Part shown: piece after piece, positions 16,479-24,764 of the stretch
How the letters are laid out: each line of letters starts with the position of its first letter
Position numbering within the stretch: position 1 is the first letter of the stretch
NCBI GenBank assembly: GCA_966128725.1
Contig: CBHYLN010000008.1
Coordinates: forward strand, 1-63,301
DNA: 63,301 bases
DNA from: JAFDZV01 sp966128725
Lineage (GTDB): Bacteria > Bacteroidota > Ignavibacteria > OLB7
Reading direction: 5' to 3'
Position numbers and translations under genes: made by a program
Notes under the pieces: model-generated
Database searches by the model: none
Told to the model about the DNA's origin: nothing
Seen by the model: only the letters and a program-made list of their open reading frames with translations

Positions 16479-18410
16479 ATGAACACGCAACACAGCGCCC
16501 GGGCTATCGCATCCGTGGCAGTGATCGGGATGTTGCTGGCAGCATTGGCGGGGCGCGCGCAAGTAACGGGCACCGTCGCCGGCACCATTCGCGACAGCGC
16601 CGGCACGCCCATCCAGGGCGCAACCATACGCCTGGAAGGCACCACACAGGGAGCCAAAAGCAGGGTTGACGGCACATACCGCATCACAGGCGTTCGCGCC
16701 GGGGAATACCAACTATCAATCACATGCATCGGTTACGCCAAAGTGTCCGCCAACACGTTAGTGCGGGTCGGGGAGACATCGGTGGTGGACGTGATGATGG
16801 CGCCGGGAGTGTTCAATGTTGGACACGTGGCGGTTCGCGCATCCGGCGAACGGAACCTTCGAACAACGAAACAGGGTTCCATAGCCATCCTGAGATCCGG
16901 ATTCACGGAAGGCTTTGGTAGTGGCGGCACGCCATACTACCCAACTGTTTCGCCGGTAGCGGAATCGCTGGACACACCATATCACGGCGACAGCACCGGC
17001 CGCGGCAACGCAATGACGGCCGTGGCCGAGCACCCGCTCTCCACGTTTTCGCTGGACGTGGATGCCGCCTCGTATACGTTCATCCGCGATGCCATTGGGA
17101 AGCAAACTGCGCCCCCTGCAGCCGCCGTTCGCATCGAGGAGATGCTCAACTATTTCACCTACGATTATCCGCGGCCGACCGACGGCGAACCGTTCCGGGT
17201 AACAACCGAGGTAGCCCCCACGCCATGGAACGCTGCCACGCAGCTTGTCCGCATCGGCGTACAGGCCAGCAGCATCGCCGAACGTGACCTGCCGCCCAGC
17301 AATCTTGTTTTCCTTGTGGACGTGTCCGGCTCGATGAGCGGCCCAAAGGGCCTGGGCCTTGTGCAGCAAGCGCTGGCACGGTTGGCCGCCAATCTACGCC
17401 CGCAGGACCAGATTGCCCTCGTGACGTACGCGGGCCGATCGTCCATTGACATGCTGCCGACTTCCGGGACGTATCGCGACAGCATTCTGCGCGCCATCAA
17501 CGGCTTGGCAGCCGACGGTTCCACCAACGGCAGCGGCGGCATCGAGGCCGCATATCGCCTGGCCGAACAGATGTTCAACCCCAGAGCAAACAACCGGGTA
17601 GTGCTGGCTACCGACGGCGACTTCAACGTGGGCGTTACAAGCCCGAAGGACCTGATCAAGCTGATCGAACGGAAACGGGCAACCGGGATTTTCCTTACCG
17701 CGATAGGCGTTGGCATGGGCCGCGAGCAGGATGCGTTGATCGAGCAGATCGCCGATCATGGCAACGGCGCCTACTACTACATCGATGACTCCACCGAGGC
17801 TGCACGTTTGTTCGGGAACAACTTCGCGGCGGCGATGTACACGGTTGCCAAGGATGTGAAGGTGCAGGTCGAGTTCAACCCGGAAACGGTGGAGTCCTAT
17901 CGACTGATTGGATACGACAATCGCCAACTCGCCGACTCCGATTTCGCGAACGACCGGAAGGATGCCGGCGACATCGGTTCCGGCCATTCGGTAACGGCGC
18001 TCTACGAGATCACACTGCGCAAGCGTTCTCCGGCCAGCATTTCGGCGCCGCATCTTTCTGACGCCGATCTCCGCTACCATGGCCGCATCAACAGCAACGA
18101 ACCCAGATACGCAAGCGAGCTGCTGGACATCCGGCTGCGCTACAAGAATCCCGATTCCGACCAGAGCGCACTTGTTGAATCGCCCGTGGCGGCAACCATC
18201 ACGGAGCTGGAGCACACTTCCGCCGACTTCCGCTTCGCCGCCGCCGTAACGCAGTTCGGCCTGCTCCTGCGCGCCAACGGGCACCACGAGACAATCGACC
18301 TTGGCGCCGTGCTGCAACTTGCCGAAGGCGCCATCGCCGGCCACGATGACCGCGCCGCGTTCTGCGAACTGCTTCGCCGGTACCGTACCCTGCCGGCAAC
18401 ACCCCGATAA
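16479..18410 (+). CDS. Exported VWA-domain protein (YfbK-like) with N-terminal regulatory-like domain
   Basis: 643 aa; AAGGAGG is 12 bases before the ATG. Signal peptide (SVAVIGMLLAALAGRAQ), then one carboxypeptidase-regulatory-like domain (about 27-105), a linker, a YfbK-type segment (HPLSTFSLDVDAASYTFIR), a von Willebrand factor A domain with the metal-binding DVSGS motif in FLVDVSGSMSG and T/D residues in LATDGDFNVG, and a C-terminal DUF3520-like region. YfbK-type proteins are exported and of unknown function. It ends at a strong terminator shared with the convergent M16 gene. Confidence 0.9.
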   Translation: MNTQHSARAIASVAVIGMLLAALAGRAQVTGTVAGTIRDSAGTPIQGATIRLEGTTQGAKSRVDGTYRITGVRAGEYQLSITCIGYAKVSANTLVRVGETSVVDVMMAPGVFNVGHVAVRASGERNLRTTKQGSIAILRSGFTEGFGSGGTPYYPTVSPVAESLDTPYHGDSTGRGNAMTAVAEHPLSTFSLDVDAASYTFIRDAIGKQTAPPAAAVRIEEMLNYFTYDYPRPTDGEPFRVTTEVAPTPWNAATQLVRIGVQASSIAERDLPPSNLVFLVDVSGSMSGPKGLGLVQQALARLAANLRPQDQIALVTYAGRSSIDMLPTSGTYRDSILRAINGLAADGSTNGSGGIEAAYRLAEQMFNPRANNRVVLATDGDFNVGVTSPKDLIKLIERKRATGIFLTAIGVGMGREQDALIEQIADHGNGAYYYIDDSTEAARLFGNNFAAAMYTVAKDVKVQVEFNPETVESYRLIGYDNRQLADSDFANDRKDAGDIGSGHSVTALYEITLRKRSPASISAPHLSDADLRYHGRINSNEPRYASELLDIRLRYKNPDSDQSALVESPVAATITELEHTSADFRFAAAVTQFGLLLRANGHHETIDLGAVLQLAEGAIAGHDDRAAFCELLRRYRTLPATPR

Positions 18411-18444
18411 TACTGGCTCCTCACCACCCAACGCAGGAGTAAAA

Positions 18445-18478
18445 GGAACGGCCCGCCGTTGTAGCGGCGGGCCGTTCT
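18445..18478. terminator. 13-bp perfect hairpin between convergent genes
   Basis: Arms 18446-18458 and 18465-18477 pair perfectly with a 6-base loop, followed on the plus strand by tccccgtttt. It lies between the stop codons of the VWA gene (18410, plus) and the M16 peptidase gene (18580, minus) and can serve both. Confidence 0.8.
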
Positions 18479-18579
18479 CCCCGTTTTGAACCATCGGTTT
18501 TGAATCGTCCGTGTTGAACCGTCGGTTGCCGTTCACCAAAACCGCGCACGGCGCTGCCCGGCAACCGGCTGCCCGGTTA

Positions 18580-21528
18580 TCAGTAGCCGAACAATTCCTC
18601 CATCGAAACGTTCACCACGCGACCGTACTTCTTCAGCTCATCCATGTTCACCTTGCTCTTGGAGCCAAGCACGCAGTAGGCGTAGGCCTTCCCCTTGTAG
18701 CGGGCGTTATGGAAGCTGTTCAGATCGTTCAGCGTCAGCTTGTTCAGCCCGGCATACACGTCCTTGCGGATATCGTAATCCAGGCCACGCTTCTCGGCGG
18801 CAAGGTAGCTGAACAATATCGCCGTCTTGGTAATGCGCTCGGTTTCGATCTGGTTCTTCAAGCCGTCGCGTGCGGTTGAGAACGATTGCTCGGTGCGCGG
18901 CATCGTAGTCAGCAGCTCGTTCATTGCCGGCACGGCTTCGGGCAGCTTGTCGGCCTGGGTGCCCACGTACGACAGGATGTAGCAGGGGTCGGTCTTCTTG
19001 GCCGGCACCTGATAGGCAGCGAACGTGGAATACGCCAGCGCCTTCGACTCGCGGATCGTCTGGAATATCACCGACGACATGCCGCCGCCGTAGTATTCGT
19101 TGAACAACGATGCCACCGGCACCGTTGAGGCGCTGAACGGCTCGGACTTGCTGAGCCACACCACCTCGGCCTGCACCATGTCGAAGTCCGCGAAGTAGAT
19201 CACGTTTTCGTTCATGTCCTTGCGTGCGTAATCCACCGCCGGCGGATAGTCGCGAAGGGTTGCCGGTGTCCGGTGGAAGGCGTTCAGCGACGCGGCCACG
19301 CTCTGGCTGGCGTCGGGGCCGTAATACAGCACACGATGCTTGAAGCCGTTCAGCTCCTTGATCTGGCGCACCAGATCGTCGGCCTTCAGCGCACGCACAT
19401 CGGCCTCCGGCAGGCGATCGGTGAACGGATTGTTCTTGCCGTAGATCGCGTAGTTGCGCAGGCCGCTCCACAGGATCGTCTGCTTGTCCTGCTTGGCGTC
19501 CTTGCGCGCCTTCAGATCCTGGCCGATCACACCTTCAAGGGCCTTCGGGTCGGGACGCACGTTTGCCAGCAGCTCCTCGAACAGCTTCAGCGCGGGCTCG
19601 TAGCTCTCCTTCAGGCCGGAGAGCGACACGTACACCTGATCCTCACCGGTCGACACGCCGAACTCGCAGCCAAGCTTGAAGAACTCCTTCGAGAGCTGCT
19701 CGGCCGAATACTTGTCGGTGCCGAGATACTGGAGATACTTGATCGCGTACGGCAGCGTGCGATTGTTGCGGCGGCCCATGTCGAACACGTAGTACAACGA
19801 GAACAGATCGTTCTCCTTGTTCTGCAGGTACAGCATGTCCACGCCGTTCTTCAGCGACACACGCTGGATGTCGTGCTTGTAATCAAGGAACACGGGCTTG
19901 ATCGCGGGCGCCGGCGTGCCCAGCACCTTCTTCAGGAACGGCGACTGATCGTCGCGGTTGACGTCCACCGGCGTGATCGCCGGCTTCTCGACCTTCACGA
20001 TGGACTTGTCCTCGCCGGAGCGCTTGTACACAACCAGGTAGTCGTTGTTGTAATAGCGATTGGCGAAGTCCACAATCTCCTGCTTGGTCAAACGGCTCAT
20101 CGCGTCCAGCTTGCCAGCGTAATCGGCCCACGGCTGCCCCAGCACAAAGGCATCCAGCATGGCGAAGGCGCGGCCGTCGTTCGACTCGTACTGCCGGATC
20201 TGGTCCACCTTCAGGTTGCGGATCACCGCCTTCAGCATCGTTTCATCGAAGTCGCCGCGCTTCAGCTTGTTGATCTGCTCCAGAATCAGATCGCGCACCT
20301 CCTCCAGGGTCTGCCCCTGCTTGGGCACGCCGGTGAAGCGATGCAGCGAGTAATCCTTCATGATGTTCGGCGAGCTGGAGGCATCCAGCACACGCTGCTG
20401 CTTCTTCAGGTTCAGATCGATCAGGCCGGCGGTCTTATAGGCGAGCAGCAGATCGGTAAGCTCCAGCAACAGGGCGTCACGCGTGCCGGCGCCCGGGAAA
20501 CGATAGGCGATCACCAGATTCTCGGCGTCGGGACCGTACACGTTCACTTCCTCGGGCGACGAGCGCGGCACTTCCGGCTGGAATGTAAACGCCGGCACCG
20601 GCTTCGATGGGAAGCCGCCGAAGTACTTGTCCACCATGGCAATCGTGGCATCCGGATCAAGATCACCGGCCAGGATCATCGCCATGTTGTTGGGCACGTA
20701 ATACGTGTTGTAGTACTTGCGGATTTCCTGCAACGACGGGTTCTTCAAATGCTCCACCGTGCCGATCGTGGTCTGCGTTCCGTACGGATGGTGCTTGAAC
20801 AATCCGGCCAGCATGCTCTCGTACACCTTGCGGTCATCGTTATCCAGGCCGATGTTCTTCTCCTCGTACACGGCCTCCAGCTCCGTATGGAACAGGCGGA
20901 ACACCGGGGCGCGGAATCGCTCGGACTCGATCGTCAGCCACTTCTCCAACTGGTTCTGCGGGATATCGTTCACGTACGTGGTCTGCTCCACCGATGTAAA
21001 CGCATTGGTGCCGGTGGCGCCAATCGAGCCGGTCAGCTTGTCGTATTCGTTGGCGATGGCATAACGAGCGGCGATGCCGGAAACCGAATCGATGCTATGA
21101 TAGATCGCGCGTCGCTGCGCGGCGTCGGTAGTGTGATTGTATTGTTCGTACAATGCCTCGATCTGGTCGAGATACACCTTCTCCTTCGCGTAATCCTTGG
21201 TGCCGTAACGGTCGGTCCCCTTGAAGAGCATGTGCTCCAGGTAGTGGGCCAATCCCGTATGCGACGCCGGATCGTTCTTGCTGCCGGCCTTGGTTGCGAT
21301 CAGCGTCTGGATGCGCGGCTGCGATTTGTTCACCGAAATCATCACGGTGAACCCGTTCTTCAACGTATACACCCGGACGCCGAGCGGATCGTTGGGTACG
21401 GACGCATACGTGTAATTGCCCGCGGGCAACTTCTTGGGCGGCGGAACGCGACGACCCGGCTTCGCTGAAACAAGCGAAACACCGGTAAGCAGCGCCAGCA
21501 CGAACGGAAGCAAACGAATGGTTCTCAT
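18580..21528 (-). CDS. M16-family zinc metallopeptidase, two-domain, exported
   Basis: 982 aa. Signal peptide (LLPFVLALLTGVSLVSA), then a first M16 domain with the inverted zinc motif HYLEH (95-99) and a downstream glutamate in LEAVYEEKN that fits the third ligand. An M16_C domain (about 255-440), a linker and a second, inactive M16/M16_C half follow. The whole resembles pitrilysin-like peptidases built as one chain. It should degrade peptides in the periplasm or at the surface. The long antisense open frame across it is a composition artefact. It is transcribed alone, with 260 bases to the next gene. Confidence 0.92.
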   Translation of the reverse strand: MRTIRLLPFVLALLTGVSLVSAKPGRRVPPPKKLPAGNYTYASVPNDPLGVRVYTLKNGFTVMISVNKSQPRIQTLIATKAGSKNDPASHTGLAHYLEHMLFKGTDRYGTKDYAKEKVYLDQIEALYEQYNHTTDAAQRRAIYHSIDSVSGIAARYAIANEYDKLTGSIGATGTNAFTSVEQTTYVNDIPQNQLEKWLTIESERFRAPVFRLFHTELEAVYEEKNIGLDNDDRKVYESMLAGLFKHHPYGTQTTIGTVEHLKNPSLQEIRKYYNTYYVPNNMAMILAGDLDPDATIAMVDKYFGGFPSKPVPAFTFQPEVPRSSPEEVNVYGPDAENLVIAYRFPGAGTRDALLLELTDLLLAYKTAGLIDLNLKKQQRVLDASSSPNIMKDYSLHRFTGVPKQGQTLEEVRDLILEQINKLKRGDFDETMLKAVIRNLKVDQIRQYESNDGRAFAMLDAFVLGQPWADYAGKLDAMSRLTKQEIVDFANRYYNNDYLVVYKRSGEDKSIVKVEKPAITPVDVNRDDQSPFLKKVLGTPAPAIKPVFLDYKHDIQRVSLKNGVDMLYLQNKENDLFSLYYVFDMGRRNNRTLPYAIKYLQYLGTDKYSAEQLSKEFFKLGCEFGVSTGEDQVYVSLSGLKESYEPALKLFEELLANVRPDPKALEGVIGQDLKARKDAKQDKQTILWSGLRNYAIYGKNNPFTDRLPEADVRALKADDLVRQIKELNGFKHRVLYYGPDASQSVAASLNAFHRTPATLRDYPPAVDYARKDMNENVIYFADFDMVQAEVVWLSKSEPFSASTVPVASLFNEYYGGGMSSVIFQTIRESKALAYSTFAAYQVPAKKTDPCYILSYVGTQADKLPEAVPAMNELLTTMPRTEQSFSTARDGLKNQIETERITKTAILFSYLAAEKRGLDYDIRKDVYAGLNKLTLNDLNSFHNARYKGKAYAYCVLGSKSKVNMDELKKYGRVVNVSMEELFGY

Positions 21529-21788
21529 AGCTGACCGAACATCAAAAGGTTATTGAACGTGTTATCCGCGCGGCGAGGCCGCAGGGCCATGCACACATGG
21601 ACACGCACCGAGCACGCCAAAATAGAGATGCCCGCGCAGCGGACCAAGGCATCGACCGAATGACGACCGTACCACCACTGTAAAAGAACGACAACGGATA
21701 AGCGCACACCGCCAACACGAACGCCCCGAGGGATGGCGTTATCCCATGAGGGCGTTCGTACGGATCGGGAACAGTGCCCGTCGCAATC
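21529..21788. other. Intergenic region, no gene seen
   Basis: 260 bases between the start of the M16 gene and the end of the upstream lipoprotein gene. The minus-strand stretch just before the M16 start is AT-richer (about 21540-21560) and contains aacCTTTTG, a near match to a TAnnTTTG element, but no convincing upstream partner. No hairpin or repeat stands out. Confidence 0.4.
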
Positions 21789-22904
21789 TCAATTCGGGCG
21801 CACGCCGACATCGGTTCGGCGCGAGACCGCCCCCACACCGTTATTATCGGCCGGGGCACGACGCGAAACCGCACCGGCCGCTTCGGTATTGGTTGCGGGC
21901 TGCTTCTCATCGGCTGCGGGCGCAGCGGCCGGCGGCGCGGTCAACGGAGTCTGCTTCCGCTCGTTCGCCTCGGCCGGAGCAGTGGTCAGCTCGGTCTGCT
22001 TCCGCTCGCGTGCATCAACGGGCTTCAGATCCTTCGACACGGCCGCGCCACCGGATGGTTGCGCTGTTGCAGCCTTGGCCGGACCGGCCGCGTTGCCCTG
22101 ACGCCGGTCCTCCGAGGTTTCCGCCTTCTTCACCACGACACCGGCATCGCGCGGTGTTGCGGTTGCCGGCACGTCGGCACGCTGGCGGGATGCCACGCCG
22201 CTGGAAACGCGTGTGGTATCGGCGCCGGTGGCCACATCCGCGCCGCCGGCAACCGGCCGGCGACGATTGCCGGTGGAACCCACGGCAACATCGGCATTGC
22301 GGCGCTCGGTGGCCTTTACGCCAGTGCCTGCGCCGGTGGTGCCAACCGGCCGCGTCTCGGCGGGAAGGCCGGAGCGCACGGGCGTTGGATCGTAGGTAAC
22401 ATCGGTGCCGCCATGCGGGGCGCTTCGCCGGGGATCGGCCTCCACGCTGCCACCGTTGGTGGGCGCGTCGCGGCGAACATCTGCGCCCACCGCCGCGCCG
22501 GATTCGTCGATACGCCCGGCGCCGGTGTTGCGGGCGCCAACCGTGCCGCCGTTCGCGGCGCCTGTTCCGCCGGCACCTTCCGGCGCAGTGCCGTGCTGAC
22601 CGTTGTTGGCGTGCGTGCCGTTGTTGTAATACGGATAGGGTTGCGGATAATATGGGTACGGGTAATACACCGTGCCGCCTGCCGGGGCACGGTAGCCCTC
22701 GGGATAATACTGGTAGCTGTAGGCCGGCCCGCGGGCGCAGCCGCAATCGGACGTCGTGGCGGCAACATCGCGGTGTTGCGCGGTGCGCGCGTCGTCGGTT
22801 GTCGGGATGCCGGTATACGTGTTGTGGATCGTGACGCAACCACCAAGCGCAATCGCCAGAACGATTGAAACGCTGGTGCCGTAAAACGCTAGCCGAGTAT
22901 TCAT
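21789..22904 (-). CDS. Low-complexity lipoprotein
   Basis: 371 aa. A hydrophobic segment ends in ALGGC, a good lipobox (Cys about 23). Then come a short segment with CGCARG, a Tyr/Pro-rich patch (YYPYPYYPQPYPYY) and a long Gly/Ala/Thr/Asn-rich, charged, probably disordered tail with repeated ERKQT and AVSRR-type motifs. No enzyme motif is present. A GAGGAGC precedes the ATG. It is divergent from the marR gene, and a TAACTTTG element on the minus strand (near 23078-23085) could be part of its promoter. Function unknown; likely an envelope surface layer or spacer protein. Confidence 0.65.
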   Translation of the reverse strand: MNTRLAFYGTSVSIVLAIALGGCVTIHNTYTGIPTTDDARTAQHRDVAATTSDCGCARGPAYSYQYYPEGYRAPAGGTVYYPYPYYPQPYPYYNNGTHANNGQHGTAPEGAGGTGAANGGTVGARNTGAGRIDESGAAVGADVRRDAPTNGGSVEADPRRSAPHGGTDVTYDPTPVRSGLPAETRPVGTTGAGTGVKATERRNADVAVGSTGNRRRPVAGGADVATGADTTRVSSGVASRQRADVPATATPRDAGVVVKKAETSEDRRQGNAAGPAKAATAQPSGGAAVSKDLKPVDARERKQTELTTAPAEANERKQTPLTAPPAAAPAADEKQPATNTEAAGAVSRRAPADNNGVGAVSRRTDVGVRPN

Positions 22905-23087
22905 GATCGCTCCTCGAAAATGGATCGGGTGTAAGGCGTTTGCGCTGCCCGCATGGAACGTAGCCAGGGATGCGGATGCGGAACGGAATTGCCATCATGA
23001 CGCGGCGGTTTGCCGGTGGGTTGAATCGTGCCGTGAAGTTTTTTCACGGTGAGCGGGCCGACAGAAAAATCTCAACAAAGTTAGATA

Positions 23088-23122
23088 TTTGTTGCGACAA
23101 ACATTTATTCTCACTATCTTTG
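23088..23122 (+). promoter_or_regulatory. marR promoter overlapped by an operator-like inverted repeat
   Basis: TTG at 23092-23094, a 20-base spacer and TATCTTTG at 23115-23122 match the Bacteroidota-type promoter (TTG/TTTG, about 20, TAnnTTTG). The inverted repeat TTTGT-TGCG-ACAAA (23088-23101) covers the upstream element, as expected for autorepression by the MarR protein encoded 20 bases downstream. The core GTTGCGAC recurs at 23644-23651 before the YceI gene. Confidence 0.65.
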
Positions 23123-23141
23123 CTTCTATATTGCTGCACGT

Positions 23142-23609
23142 ATGGGTGAAATTCTACAGAAACGATTGCGCCAGACCAAGTTCGAGAGCCCGTATCAGGA
23201 GGCTCTGTTGAGCATCGTGGTCGCCGCCAACACCATGAACGAGCAGGTGGACCATGCGTGCGCGGAGTTTGGCATCTCGCGTCAGCAGTACAACATCCTT
23301 CGCATCCTGAAGGGCGCTCACGGCGACGGGTATCAGTGCAGCGAGATCGCCTCGCGCATGTTGGACCGTGCGCCGGATATCACCCGCCGTATCGATGGAC
23401 TGGAGAAGATGGGGCTGGTGGATCGCATGCGCTCCACCGAGGACCGCCGGGTAGTGATCACCCGCATAACCCAGAAGGGGTTGGAGATGCTGGAAAGCCT
23501 TCAGTCGCCGATACGCGATTTCAATGCGGTCCTGGCAAAGCGGCTCACCAAGCAGGAGTGCCTGCAGTTGGTGGAACTGTGCGAGAAACTGATCGATCTG
23601 GGCGAGTAG
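23142..23609 (+). CDS. MarR-family transcriptional regulator
   Basis: 155 aa, cytosolic. It has the winged-helix architecture of the family: helix-rich N-terminus, CSEIASRMLDRAPDITRRIDGLEKMGLVDR as recognition region (about 66-94) and the wing with STEDRRVVITRITQKG (about 97-112). It probably binds as a dimer to the inverted repeat overlapping its own promoter and, by similarity of the core, before the YceI gene downstream. MarR-YceI neighbours are frequent in this group. The effector is unknown. Confidence 0.92.
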   Translation: MGEILQKRLRQTKFESPYQEALLSIVVAANTMNEQVDHACAEFGISRQQYNILRILKGAHGDGYQCSEIASRMLDRAPDITRRIDGLEKMGLVDRMRSTEDRRVVITRITQKGLEMLESLQSPIRDFNAVLAKRLTKQECLQLVELCEKLIDLGE

Positions 23610-23640
23610 TCGCACTCATATTTTTTTTCACGACCAACAA

Positions 23641-23660
23641 TTCGTTGCGACGTATTTCGT
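23641..23660 (+). promoter_or_regulatory. Second copy of the putative MarR site, before yceI
   Basis: GTTGCGAC at 23644-23651, within ttCGTTGCGACGta, repeats the core found in the marR promoter. Its position relative to the following ttcac is similar in both places (17 bases on). No clear TAnnTTTG follows, so the promoter itself is uncertain. A T8 run (23621-23628) just upstream may end the marR transcript. Confidence 0.45.
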
Positions 23661-23740
23661 TTTCACATTAAACCAATCTGGATTTCAGGGTTCACAGCGC
23701 TACACATTGTCCCCCTGGCCATACATCATAGGAACAGATC

Positions 23741-24388
23741 ATGAACGTCACCCGCGTTATCACAACAGCCGCCGTCGCCCTTCTGGCGATCGCGACCGCA
23801 TCGCAGGCGCAACCGCTGAAGGTTACGGCGTCTGGATCCAAGACCGTAAAACTGAGCGACCGAGTCGGCAAGAACCAGTTCGAGTGGTTGAGCACGGCTC
23901 CGCTTGAAGAAATAAAGGGAACGGCGGAAGGTGTTTCCGGAACGATCACGCTTGACCCACGCAACCCGGCGTCCCTGCGCGGCACGATTTCGGCCCAGGT
24001 TGCCACGATGAAGTCCGGCAACGACACGCGCGACGGCCACCTTCGCGGCCCAGCCTGGCTGGATGCCACAACCTTCCCGACAATCTCCTTCACGATTGCC
24101 TCGGTGTCAGGCCTGAAGGTATCAGGCAACGAGGTTTCCGGCACTGCTACCGGCAAGTTCACGATGCACGGCGTTACCAAGCAGATCACCATTCCTTTTA
24201 CGCTGAAGTACATCGACGCAAACGCGAAAACTCGCGAGCGCGCGCCCGGCGATCTGGTAATGGTGACCGCGAAGTTTGATGTGTCGTTGCGCGACTACAA
24301 TGTTGCGGGCTCCAAGGGCACAATCGGCAGCAAGGTTGGCGAAACGATCACGGTGAACGCCAAGCTGTTCGGTTCCACCGGGCTGTAA
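23741..24388 (+). CDS. YceI-family periplasmic protein
   Basis: 215 aa with a signal peptide (ITTAAVALLAIATASQAQ). The mature chain is a YceI-like lipocalin barrel: SKVTLSDRVGKNQFEW-like start, GTISAQVATMKSGNDTRDGHLRGPAWLDATTFPTI, TGKFTMHGVTKQITIPF, and a C-terminal DVSLRDYNV. Members bind polyisoprenoids and are often induced by stress. It sits downstream of MarR, shares its site motif and ends at a strong hairpin (24412-24447), so it is probably the regulator's target. Confidence 0.88.
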   Translation: MNVTRVITTAAVALLAIATASQAQPLKVTASGSKTVKLSDRVGKNQFEWLSTAPLEEIKGTAEGVSGTITLDPRNPASLRGTISAQVATMKSGNDTRDGHLRGPAWLDATTFPTISFTIASVSGLKVSGNEVSGTATGKFTMHGVTKQITIPFTLKYIDANAKTRERAPGDLVMVTAKFDVSLRDYNVAGSKGTIGSKVGETITVNAKLFGSTGL

Positions 24389-24411
24389 GCTGTCCACCAT
24401 ATCGTATTCGT

Positions 24412-24447
24412 GAAGAAGGGGAGCTGCCGGCGCAGCTTCCCTTCTTC
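24412..24447 (+). terminator. 15-bp hairpin after the YceI gene
   Basis: gaagaaggggagctgc and gcagcttcccttcttc pair along almost their whole length around a two- to four-base loop. The U-tract is poor (gcttcc follows), so it is a strong RNA hairpin but only a probable terminator. From here to 24764 (317 bases) no gene is seen. Confidence 0.6.
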
Positions 24448-24764
24448 GCTTCCGGGCCACGGCACCGCGCAGCCACCGCGGTAATCGGGCGCCACCACCC
24501 TTCGGCGGAACCACACGATTGCGGCGCAAACGGCCCGCTCCTGTAACTTTCCCCCCGCTAACTTGTTCTGCCTGGGTCCCGTTCCACGGGAACCTCCTCG
24601 GCTTGCATACTGTAGTACGGCCCGGCAGATGTGTCCAGCACTGGCCGGCAAACTCCCGTTGTTGGTACCACCACCGGTGGCGCTCGTTGTGCCTTCGGAT
24701 AATGGCGATTACGTCGCCGATGGTGCCCGGCAGGGATCACATCAACCTTTCGCGCGAGCCAGCC

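Noticed and set aside
19273..21468. 731-codon open frame on the plus strand
   Set aside because: Antisense to the M16 peptidase gene, whose motifs are intact. The frame is open because of high GC and has no family resemblance.
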